From: an uncultured Burkholderiales bacterium
GTDB taxonomy: Bacteria; Pseudomonadota; Gammaproteobacteria; Burkholderiales; Burkholderiaceae
Assembly: GCA_937891045.1 (NCBI GenBank)
Contig: CALBEV010000063.1
Location: forward strand, 1 to 11,240
Length of the DNA: 11,240 nt
Reading direction: 5' to 3'
The notes under the pieces were generated by a model. The model saw only the letters and a list, made by a program, of their open reading frames with translations. It was not told the DNA's origin and did not search any database. Positions 1 to 5,717 of the stretch are shown here, piece after piece (position 1 is the stretch's first letter; the number at the start of each line of letters is the position of its first letter). A program made the translations under genes and the position numbers.

Positions 1-1399
1 CCTGACAGGCGTCATGTATGTGTTGGACGAGCCCAGTATCGGTTTGCACCAACGCGACAACGACCGATTGATCGACACCCTGAAACATTTGCGCGACATT
101 GGCAACAGTGTGTTGGTGGTCGAGCATGACGAAGACATGATTCGCGCCGCCGACCATTGCTTGGACATGGGGCCGGGCGCGGGTGTGCATGGCGGTCGTG
201 TCATGGCACAGGGCACACCGGCTGATATTGAAGCCAACCCCAACTCCTTGACGGGGCGCTACATGTCGGGTGCGTTGCAAATTGCGGTGCCCAAAACGCG
301 GCGCTCTTGGCTTTTGCAACAACCCGCCATCCCCCAAGCTGCACCCAGCAAAAACGTGTTTGGGGCCATGCCTGTCGCGCCAACTTCAAACAGCGCCAAG
401 CAATCCCTAACCATTTTGGGTGCACGTGGCAACAACTTGAAGCACGTGGACGCTGAATTTCCTGTGGGCCTGCTCACCTGTGTCACGGGTGTGTCGGGTT
501 CGGGCAAATCCACTTTGGTGAACGACACCTTGTACGCTGCTGCGGCGCGGCAAATTCACCGCGCCCATGAAGAACCCGCAGCGCATGACGACATCTTGGG
601 GCTTTACAACTTCGACAAAGTCATCAACGTGGACCAGTCCCCGATTGGCCGCACGCCACGTTCCAACCCGGCCACTTACACCGGCTTGTTCACGCCCTTG
701 CGCGAGTTGATGGCCGAGGTGCCGATGGCCCGCGAACGCGGTTATGGCGCCGGTCGGTTTTCGTTCAACGTGGAAGGTGGTCGTTGCACCGCCTGCCAAG
801 GGGACGGCATGGTGAAAGTGGAAATGCATTTCTTGCCCGATGTCTATGTGCCTTGCGATGTTTGTCACGGCGAGCGCTACAACCGTGAAACCTTGGAGGT
901 GCAGTACAAGGGCAAAAACATCGCGCACATATTGAACATGACGGTGGAAGATGCGCTGGCGTTTTTTGGCGCGGTGCCCAACTTGGCCCGCAAGCTGCAA
1001 ACCTTGATGGAAGTGGGCTTGGGTTACATCCGATTGGGCCAAGCGGCCACCACCTTGAGTGGCGGCGAGGCGCAGCGCGTGAAACTGGCGCTCGAGTTGT
1101 CGCGCAGAGACACCGGCCGCACGCTCTACATCTTGGACGAACCCACCACCGGCTTGCATTTCGCCGACATTGATTTGCTGTTGAAGGTGTTGCACCAGTT
1201 GGTGGATGCGGGCAACACCATCGTCGTCATTGAACACAACCTGGACGTGATCAAAACCGCCGACTGGGTGATCGACATGGGCCCCGAAGGTGGCAGTGGC
1301 GGCGGCCAAGTGGTGGCCGTCGGCACACCCGAAGATGTGGCGGCCAACCCGGCCAGCATGACCGGGCGTTACTTGAAACGCTTGTTGACTGAACGCTGA
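1..1399 (+). CDS. uvrA: UvrA, excinuclease ABC subunit A (C-terminal half, 5' end outside window)
   Basis: DNA-damage recognition ATPase of nucleotide excision repair; in the family it dimerises, binds UvrB and loads it at lesions. The frame is open at the left edge (first whole codon at base 2), and about 466 residues are present of a protein usually around 940 or more. It begins at Walker B of the first ATPase module ([13 protein letters not shown], from base 23). A linker of roughly 50 residues (bases 300-410) joins it to the second module, which has Walker [10 protein letters not shown] (488-514), a C-x2-C-x19-C-x2-C zinc finger (Cys codons 785, 794, 854, 863), signature LSGGEAQ (1055-1075) and Walker [10 protein letters not shown] (from 1127). 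The zinc-finger spacing matches that known for E. coli UvrA. No motif is damaged. The TGA stop at 1397-1399 directly abuts the stop of the opposing regulator gene. Confidence 0.97.
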   Translation, partial: LTGVMYVLDEPSIGLHQRDNDRLIDTLKHLRDIGNSVLVVEHDEDMIRAADHCLDMGPGAGVHGGRVMAQGTPADIEANPNSLTGRYMSGALQIAVPKTRRSWLLQQPAIPQAAPSKNVFGAMPVAPTSNSAKQSLTILGARGNNLKHVDAEFPVGLLTCVTGVSGSGKSTLVNDTLYAAAARQIHRAHEEPAAHDDILGLYNFDKVINVDQSPIGRTPRSNPATYTGLFTPLRELMAEVPMARERGYGAGRFSFNVEGGRCTACQGDGMVKVEMHFLPDVYVPCDVCHGERYNRETLEVQYKGKNIAHILNMTVEDALAFFGAVPNLARKLQTLMEVGLGYIRLGQAATTLSGGEAQRVKLALELSRRDTGRTLYILDEPTTGLHFADIDLLLKVLHQLVDAGNTIVVIEHNLDVIKTADWVIDMGPEGGSGGGQVVAVGTPEDVAANPASMTGRYLKRLLTER

Positions 1400-1750
1400 T
1401 CAGTTGACGGTCTCATAGACCGAGGCGGCGGCATCGGCCAGCTCGTCAATGATGGCGTAGGCTTGGTTTGTGGGCACCAAAAACTTGGTGCGGCGGTTGT
1501 TGCCTTCAAAGGTCAATTCAATCAAGCCTTGGTTCAGCAGATCGTTGATTTTGCGGTGCAGCATGGCGGGCGAACCGATGTGGGCCAAGTTCATGGCTTG
1601 GGTCACGTTCATGGATGAGCCTGCATGGTGGGCCATGGCCACCCGCATCAGCAACAACTGGGCATTGATGTCGGGTAGCACCTCGTGGTGTCGATCTTCA
1701 ACGGCATTGACTCTAGCGATCAATTCAAAAAAACCGGCTCTGTTGGACAT
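1400..1750 (-). CDS. Small MarR-like winged-helix transcriptional regulator
   Basis: A 116-residue protein with the shape of a small MarR-type DNA-binding regulator; its target and ligand are unknown. Residues about 24-43 form a helix, residues about 48-72 (NVTQAMNLAHIGSPAMLHRK and the following helix) look like the helix-turn-helix, and residues about 76-92 (LIELTFEGNNRRTKFLV) look like the basic beta-wing. The C-terminal helix (about 95-114) could serve dimerisation. It is shorter than classical MarR proteins (about 140-150 residues), mainly at the N-terminus. The ATG at 1750 is the natural start, but the bases before it (ctatcagagtcttcc) hold no strong Shine-Dalgarno. Its stop abuts the uvrA stop. 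The upstream AT-rich gap carries an FNR/ANR-type box and a fitting -10, suggesting expression at low oxygen. The fold assignment is by eye from sequence; the biological role is not assigned. Confidence 0.8.
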   Translation of the reverse strand: MSNRAGFFELIARVNAVEDRHHEVLPDINAQLLLMRVAMAHHAGSSMNVTQAMNLAHIGSPAMLHRKINDLLNQGLIELTFEGNNRRTKFLVPTNQAYAIIDELADAAASVYETVN

Positions 1751-1846
1751 GGAAGACTCTGATAGTTAGCCTCAAACCATAGCTTAAATGGCCCCGCCGC
1801 GCATTAGTCCACTAGATAAATTGGCTTTTAAAGTAACAGGGTTTTT

Positions 1847-1852
1847 AAAATA
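1847..1852 (-). promoter_or_regulatory. Predicted -10 element for the MarR-like gene
   Basis: On the minus strand the hexamer TATTTT (4 of 6 to TATAAT) lies in a very AT-rich stretch. It predicts a start of transcription near base 1840, about 40 bases from the centre of the FNR-type box, as in class II FNR promoters. This would give a leader of about 90 bases before the ATG at 1750. No good -35 is visible, which is normal for activator-dependent promoters. The AT-richness makes the exact hexamer uncertain. Confidence 0.4.
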
Positions 1853-1873
1853 AAAAATGTTTTCAAAAGATAT

Positions 1874-1887
1874 TTGATTTGCGTCAA
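1874..1887 (-). promoter_or_regulatory. FNR/ANR-type binding site
   Basis: On the + strand the site reads TTGATTTGCGTCAA, matching the TTGAT-N4-ATCAA consensus at 9 of 10 defined positions. It overlaps the pyrF stop codon (1884-1886) and lies 124 bases upstream of the MarR-like ATG, the only gene start it could serve. With the -10 at 1847-1852 it sits close to the -41.5 position expected for activation by an Fe-S FNR-family regulator under low oxygen. The motif match is directly visible; the regulation is inferred. Confidence 0.55.
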
Positions 1888-2735
1888 ACAAAGATGGACG
1901 CCTGCGCCACAGCCAATGCGTCCCGGGTTTGTAATGCAGCAAGTCGTGCCGCTTGTGAAAAATTCTGGCCATCAGAGGAATACAACACCGCGCGGGAAGA
2001 GTTGACGATGATGTTGCCACTCACCTGTCCATTCATCATGCGCAAACCCGCTTTCACCGTGGCTGCGGCATCCCCGCCTTGCGCACCCACGCCTGGGATC
2101 AGCAAAGGCAGCGTCGGTGCCAGTGCCCGAACCCGCTCAATATCTGCTGGGTAGGTGGCGCCCACCACCAAACCCAATTGACCATTCAAATTCCATGGCC
2201 CCTGCGCCAAGCGTGCAATGTGTTCATAAAGCAAGGGTTGACCTTCAACCGAAGCCAAGCGTTGGTTTTGAAAGTCGTCGCCCCCCCGGTTGGACGTGCG
2301 GCACAACAAGAACGCAGCTTTGCCGTGGTATTTCAAATAGGGCGCGACAGAATCAAAGCCCATGAAGGGCGACAGCGTGACCGCATCTGCACCATACCGC
2401 TCAAAGGCCTCCACGGCATATTGCGCCGCTGTGGAGCCAATGTCCCCACGCTTGGCATCCAAAATCACCGGCACATGCGGTGCCACAGCTCGGATGTGAG
2501 CGATCAATCGCTCCAACTGGTCCTCTGCGCGGTGCGCCGCGAAGTAAGCGATTTGCGGTTTGAATGCACACACCAAGTCGTGTGTCGCGTCCACAATCTG
2601 GGCGCAAAAATCAAAAATGCGTTGGCTGTCGCCGCGCCAATGCTGTGGGAATTGGCTGGGCTCAGGGTCCAAGCCCACGCACAGCAGAGATTGTTGGCGG
2701 TGGCTCGCGTGTTGCAGCATGTCGGTGAAGTTCAT
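1884..2735 (-). CDS. pyrF: Orotidine 5'-phosphate decarboxylase, type 2
   Basis: Catalyses OMP to UMP plus CO2, the last step of de novo UMP synthesis, in the cytoplasm. The 283-residue length fits the longer type-2 family rather than the roughly 230-residue E. coli form. Visible are Asp23 in VGLDPEP, Lys59 in FKPQIAYF, and the catalytic Asp93-x-Lys95-x-x-Asp98 array (LDAKRGDIG). The C-terminal phosphate-binding part includes PGVGAQGGD and a later SSRAV with the expected Arg. The ATG at 2735 gives the family N-terminus, but no Shine-Dalgarno precedes it; a TACAAT hexamer ends 7 bases before the ATG. The gene follows the UDG gene on the same strand after 58 bp, so it may be read from the upstream operon, from its own promoter, or both. 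The downstream gap holds a T-rich tract but no GC-rich hairpin, so a rho-independent terminator is not evident. Confidence 0.95.
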   Translation of the reverse strand: MNFTDMLQHASHRQQSLLCVGLDPEPSQFPQHWRGDSQRIFDFCAQIVDATHDLVCAFKPQIAYFAAHRAEDQLERLIAHIRAVAPHVPVILDAKRGDIGSTAAQYAVEAFERYGADAVTLSPFMGFDSVAPYLKYHGKAAFLLCRTSNRGGDDFQNQRLASVEGQPLLYEHIARLAQGPWNLNGQLGLVVGATYPADIERVRALAPTLPLLIPGVGAQGGDAAATVKAGLRMMNGQVSGNIIVNSSRAVLYSSDGQNFSQAARLAALQTRDALAVAQASIFV

Positions 2736-2742
2736 GCGCCAG

Positions 2743-2748
2743 ATTGTA
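2743..2748 (-). promoter_or_regulatory. Possible -10 element immediately upstream of pyrF
   Basis: The minus-strand hexamer TACAAT (5 of 6 to TATAAT) lies 7 bases before the pyrF ATG, so transcription would begin at or beside the A of the start codon. No acceptable -35 stands 16-19 bases upstream; a TTGGCA exists, but 25 bases away. If real, the transcript would be leaderless, which fits the missing Shine-Dalgarno. It may equally be chance, with pyrF read from the upstream operon. Confidence 0.3.
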
Positions 2749-2793
2749 GGCAGGGGCTGTTCTGGGCTGCAGTTGCCAAGCTGCGCAGAGGCA

Positions 2794-3537
2794 CTAAGCG
2801 TTGATGGGACGCACTTGCTGCAGGGCCAACATCAAATCCGCCCAAGCCTTGCCCTTGTCCGACGGACTGCGCAACAAATAAGCCGGGTGGTAACTCACCA
2901 CCAGCGGGCGGCCTGAAACCTGGTGCACCTGGCCGCGCAATTTGCCCAAGGGTTGACTGGCCGCATCGCCCAAGCTGTCTTGCAACAAGGTTTGTGCGGC
3001 CAATCGACCCAGGGCCAAGATCACTTTGGGCTGTAATAGTGCAATTTGCCGTTGCAAAAAAGCGCTGCATTGTTTGATTTCATCAGCGGTCGGCTTGCGA
3101 TTGTCCGGCGGATGGCATTTCACTGCGCTGGTGATCACCAAAGAAGCTGGGTTTGCAACGTCGGTTTTGCGTGACAAACCCATGGCTTGCAGCATCGCGT
3201 CGAACAACAAACCTTCTTCGCCCACAAAGGCCTCGCCCGCCAAGTCCTCGGCATCGGTGGGGGCGTCGCCAACGATCAGCCAATCCGCAGGACCTTGAAC
3301 GACAGAACCACTGGCAAACAAACTGTGGTGACGACCTTGGCACAGACCACAGGCTTGGCAGCTCGCAGCGGCCTCTTTCAAGGTCGCCCAATCCTTGTCG
3401 GCCAAACCGTCGGGCAAGGGCGACAAAGGCAGATCAGGTGTCTGGATCTCAGCAGCGGGTGTCGGTATCGGTGCCCACACACGCACACCCATTTCGGCCA
3501 GCATGGCGCATTGCCGAGGATCGAGTGGAGCGTTCAT
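2794..3537 (-). CDS. Family-4 (Fe-S) uracil-DNA glycosylase, variant active-site motifs
   Basis: Base-excision-repair enzyme of the UDG superfamily that removes uracil from DNA; family 4 carries a 4Fe-4S cluster. The ATG at 3537 gives 247 residues. It lies 10 bp after the rimI stop, and the sequence taaggttgccgcc before it supplies an AGG Shine-Dalgarno overlapping that stop. The open frame runs further upstream, but that part is rimI read in another frame. Residues 1-50 are a poorly conserved N-terminal extension. Likely cluster ligands are Cys63, Cys66, Cys141 and Cys157, with Cys60 as an alternative; the 16-residue step between the last two is typical. Motif A is GDAP (90-93) with ED..G..FVG (97-106), where most relatives have GEAPG. 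Motif B is SYHPAYLLR (215-223). Before Cys141 the sequence is ITSAVKC, where the family usually has ITNVVKC. The family is clear; exact specificity is not. Confidence 0.9.
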   Translation of the reverse strand: MNAPLDPRQCAMLAEMGVRVWAPIPTPAAEIQTPDLPLSPLPDGLADKDWATLKEAAASCQACGLCQGRHHSLFASGSVVQGPADWLIVGDAPTDAEDLAGEAFVGEEGLLFDAMLQAMGLSRKTDVANPASLVITSAVKCHPPDNRKPTADEIKQCSAFLQRQIALLQPKVILALGRLAAQTLLQDSLGDAASQPLGKLRGQVHQVSGRPLVVSYHPAYLLRSPSDKGKAWADLMLALQQVRPINA

Positions 3538-3547
3538 GGCGGCAACC

Positions 3548-3991
3548 TTACCACTGCAAAGACATGACCACCGCGTCCTCGCGTCGTCCCATTTGCACAG
3601 GGTAGTAGTCTCGGCGCAAACCCTCGGTGGTGAAACCATGGGCTTGATACACCTGAATGGCCCGCAGGTTGCTGGCCCGCACTTCCAACCACAGATTGTG
3701 GGCACCGCGTTCAATGCTCCAGTCACGCAAATGCTGCAACAGCATCCGCGCCCAACCTTGGCGCTGGAAATCTGGCGCCACGGTGAGGTTGAGCAAATGC
3801 ACTTCGTCGACACCGCGCATCGCTACCAGGTAAGCAGCGATCTGGTCTTGTTCAAGCCACAAAGGCAAGTGGTAGCCCGAAGCGATGGAGTCGATGAAGT
3901 TGCCATGCGTCCACGGGTGCGAATAGGCTGACTGCTCGACGCGCAGCACATCAGGCAGATGGTGCGCTTGCATGGCCACAGGAGATTTCAT
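3548..3991 (-). CDS. rimI: RimI, ribosomal protein alanine N-acetyltransferase
   Basis: GNAT-family acetyltransferase that in E. coli acetylates the N-terminal alanine of ribosomal protein S18 using acetyl-CoA. The protein has 147 residues, the usual RimI size. Motifs run in order: EQSAYSHPW (19-27), LLNLTVAP (66-73), the acetyl-CoA loop QRQGWA (76-81), LEVRASN with Glu103, VYQAHGF with Tyr115, and RRDYYP (126-131). Glu103 and Tyr115 correspond to the catalytic pair known from the enteric enzyme. The ATG at 3991 overlaps the tsaB stop in ATGA, so translation is probably coupled. The tsaB-rimI pairing is common in bacteria. The UDG gene follows after 10 bp. Confidence 0.95.
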   Translation of the reverse strand: MKSPVAMQAHHLPDVLRVEQSAYSHPWTHGNFIDSIASGYHLPLWLEQDQIAAYLVAMRGVDEVHLLNLTVAPDFQRQGWARMLLQHLRDWSIERGAHNLWLEVRASNLRAIQVYQAHGFTTEGLRRDYYPVQMGRREDAVVMSLQW

Positions 3992-4698
3992 GCCGCAGCA
4001 GCTTTCAAAGCCAAGCGCTCGGCCGTGGTGAGCGCGACTTGATCGCGCACATAAACGGGAAGTGCTTGATCAGCATCCACGGCGTCGCCGCGAAGCCACG
4101 CGGCATGGGCCAATCGCAGCATGGGCGTGGCTTGAGGCCAAAGCGCGGCCTTCAGTGCTTGAGAGGTGTGTAAGTGTTGCAGGCCGTCTTGTAAATCTGG
4201 AGAAGTCAATGCATTGCCAGCGATGACACATGTTGACGGCGTCCAGCCATCAGGCAATGCCACAGCCTGAGGATGGAGCAATTGCGGCGCTTGAACGCAA
4301 TGCCATTGCGCGTCTTGCCATTCATACGCCGCCGCATACACCTGTTGCATTCGCGCATCCATCAACACCAATACCCGTTCAGAACTTGTGCGAGCTGCTT
4401 CAGCCACGCACAGCAAGGTGTCGATGGGCAGCACCGGCAAATCTGCGCCCAGGGCCAAACCTTGTGCCACGGCACAGGCGGTGCGCAAACCCGTGAAAGC
4501 CCCGGGGCCGCGACCGAAGGCGATAGCGTTCAAATCTGGCAAGGACAGGTTCGCTTGCTGCAACAAATCCATGACGGCAGGAATCAGCGTGGCCGAAGAC
4601 TGTGCGCCGCCTGCGCCTTCAAAGGCCCAGATGTGCCCGTCGTTTTGCACGGCCAACGACAGCCGCTCGGTGCTGGTTTCAATCGCCAAGAACTTCAT
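3988..4698 (-). CDS. tsaB: TsaB, tRNA t6A biosynthesis protein (YeaZ family)
   Basis: ASKHA-fold, protease-like partner of TsaD. With TsaE it forms the complex that transfers threonylcarbamoyl from TC-AMP to A37 of ANN-decoding tRNAs in the cytoplasm. The 236-residue length is normal. Visible are the N-terminal LAIETST (4-10), the family signature GPGAFTGLR (64-72) followed by a long helix, and DARMQQVYAA (113-122). TsaB lacks the metal-binding histidines of TsaD, and none are seen here. The ATG at 4698 overlaps the stop of the upstream transporter gene in ATGA, and the stop overlaps the rimI ATG in the same way, so the three genes are probably translated as a coupled block. TsaC, which makes the TC-AMP intermediate, is encoded 2.5 kb away in a different operon. 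Confidence 0.95.
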   Translation of the reverse strand: MKFLAIETSTERLSLAVQNDGHIWAFEGAGGAQSSATLIPAVMDLLQQANLSLPDLNAIAFGRGPGAFTGLRTACAVAQGLALGADLPVLPIDTLLCVAEAARTSSERVLVLMDARMQQVYAAAYEWQDAQWHCVQAPQLLHPQAVALPDGWTPSTCVIAGNALTSPDLQDGLQHLHTSQALKAALWPQATPMLRLAHAAWLRGDAVDADQALPVYVRDQVALTTAERLALKAAAA

Positions 4699-5669
4699 GC
4701 TTTGGCCAACACAGCAGGTGCCTTTTGCACACCGAACAAAATGCCGCCGGTCACCAGAGACAGGCCCAACAGCAAGTGCCAGCCCAGCGGCTCACCTAAA
4801 AACACCACCGCACCCAAGGCCGACAAGCCGGGCACCAAGGAGGTGATCATGGTCGAGCGCACAGGCCCATAGTGGCGGATCATTTGAGTGAAGGTGATGC
4901 CCGAAATGACCACCGAACCGCCGCCTTGAAACAGCGCCTGCCACAAGACTTCTGAGACAGGCGCGGTGAACAAATGACTGGGCACAACTTGTAGCCAAGC
5001 CAGCAAGGTGTAGAGCGGCACAAAACTGAAAAACGCAAAGCAAGTGATGGCAATGGTGGCAGGGATGGCTTGCAGGTTGAAGCGACGGCTCAGCACGCTG
5101 TAGGTGGACCAGCAAAAACTGGCGCACAAAAACAAAACATCGCCCAGCCACAAGCTGCCACCATCAAACGCATGCAACATGCTGCTGCCGCCCACCAACA
5201 TCCCGCCGCTGATGATGAGGGCCAAACCCATCAACCGGTTGCCATGCAAGCGCTCGCCTAACAAAGCCAGCGCCAACAAACTTGTCCACACTGGCAAAAA
5301 CCCAGGCATCAAGACCGAGCCATGGGCCGCAGGTGCAAAGAAAAAGCCGCTGTAGGCGAACATCGAATAACTCAAACCTCCAAACAGACCCACGATCACG
5401 GTGGTTCGAAAGGGCAGCGGCGAGAGTCCGCCGAAAGAACCAGAGGGCCGGTCAGGTGTTTGGCGATTCAGCCACCAAGCCCAAGGCAGCAACACGATGC
5501 TGGCGCCCATGATGCGTGCCCAGGCAATGTCCAGCGGTAGCAAATGCCCCGAGGCCGAGGCACGTGCAATGACGATGAAGGCGCTCCAAATAGAGACCGT
5601 GATGACCGCGGCCAACAGGCCGATGGTTTGCGGTGGCAATTGCCGCAGGCGTTGAATGAGAGCTGGCAT
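4695..5669 (-). CDS. EamA/DMT-superfamily inner-membrane transporter
   Basis: Multi-pass membrane protein of the drug/metabolite transporter superfamily; the substrate cannot be told from sequence. From the chosen ATG it has 324 residues and about ten hydrophobic segments in two five-helix repeats. Each repeat ends with a helix opened by a characteristic Gly-Glu pair: LGERLHGNRLMGLALIISGG in the first and LGEPLGWHLLLGLSLVTGGI in the second. Start choice: ATG at 5669 (MPALIQRLRQ, just before the first helix) is preferred because family proteins are about 300 residues. ATG at 5708 (337 residues) is possible, while longer versions run into dacB. A minus-strand GATAAT at 5676-5681 would put transcription start close to 5669. 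The stop overlaps the tsaB ATG by 4 bp, so this gene heads the tsaB-rimI-UDG run. The functional link to t6A genes is probably only co-transcription. Confidence 0.88.
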   Translation of the reverse strand: MPALIQRLRQLPPQTIGLLAAVITVSIWSAFIVIARASASGHLLPLDIAWARIMGASIVLLPWAWWLNRQTPDRPSGSFGGLSPLPFRTTVIVGLFGGLSYSMFAYSGFFFAPAAHGSVLMPGFLPVWTSLLALALLGERLHGNRLMGLALIISGGMLVGGSSMLHAFDGGSLWLGDVLFLCASFCWSTYSVLSRRFNLQAIPATIAITCFAFFSFVPLYTLLAWLQVVPSHLFTAPVSEVLWQALFQGGGSVVISGITFTQMIRHYGPVRSTMITSLVPGLSALGAVVFLGEPLGWHLLLGLSLVTGGILFGVQKAPAVLAKA

Positions 5670-5711
5670 CCGTGGATTATCCGTGGCAAGCGCCAAGCAC
5701 AGTTTCATAAT
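5652..5711. promoter_or_regulatory. Divergent promoter region between the EamA transporter gene and dacB
   Basis: Two plausible sigma70 promoters point toward dacB: TTGAAT (5652-5657) with 17 bp to GATTAT (5675-5680), and GTGGCA (5683-5688) with 17 bp to CATAAT (5706-5711). The second would start at about 5717-5719, on top of the ATG at 5718. Toward the transporter the minus strand offers GATAAT (5676-5681) without a recognisable -35. The opposing -10s at 5675-5681 overlap, so the two directions may compete. These are motif matches by eye only. Confidence 0.4.
5670..5686. repeat. Short direct repeat CCGTGG-attat-CCGTGG
   Basis: CCGTGG occurs at 5670-5675 and again at 5681-5686, an 11-bp period of about one helical turn, flanking the overlapping -10 elements of the divergent promoters. 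It could be a tandem regulator site, but a pair of 6-mers this close is not rare by chance. Confidence 0.35.
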
Positions 5712-5717
5712 CGGGTC

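Noticed and set aside
407..1309. 300-codon open frame on - opposite uvrA
   Set aside because: Antisense shadow of the UvrA second ATPase module, with no family resemblance and no initiation signals.
1804..1815. TAGT-CC-ACTA inverted repeat in the leader of the MarR-like gene as an autoregulatory operator
   Set aside because: Arms of only 4 bp are expected by chance, and there is no second copy nearby to support it.
1826..1850. TTTTAAA/TTTAAAA inverted repeat downstream of pyrF as a terminator
   Set aside because: The stem has only A-T pairs with an 11-base loop and no following T run in the right place; it is better explained by AT-rich promoter DNA.
3538..3813. N-terminal extension of the UDG frame up to 3813
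   Set aside because: It overlaps rimI completely and reads as a Cys/Trp-rich out-of-frame translation; ATG 3537 has a Shine-Dalgarno and a family-like length.
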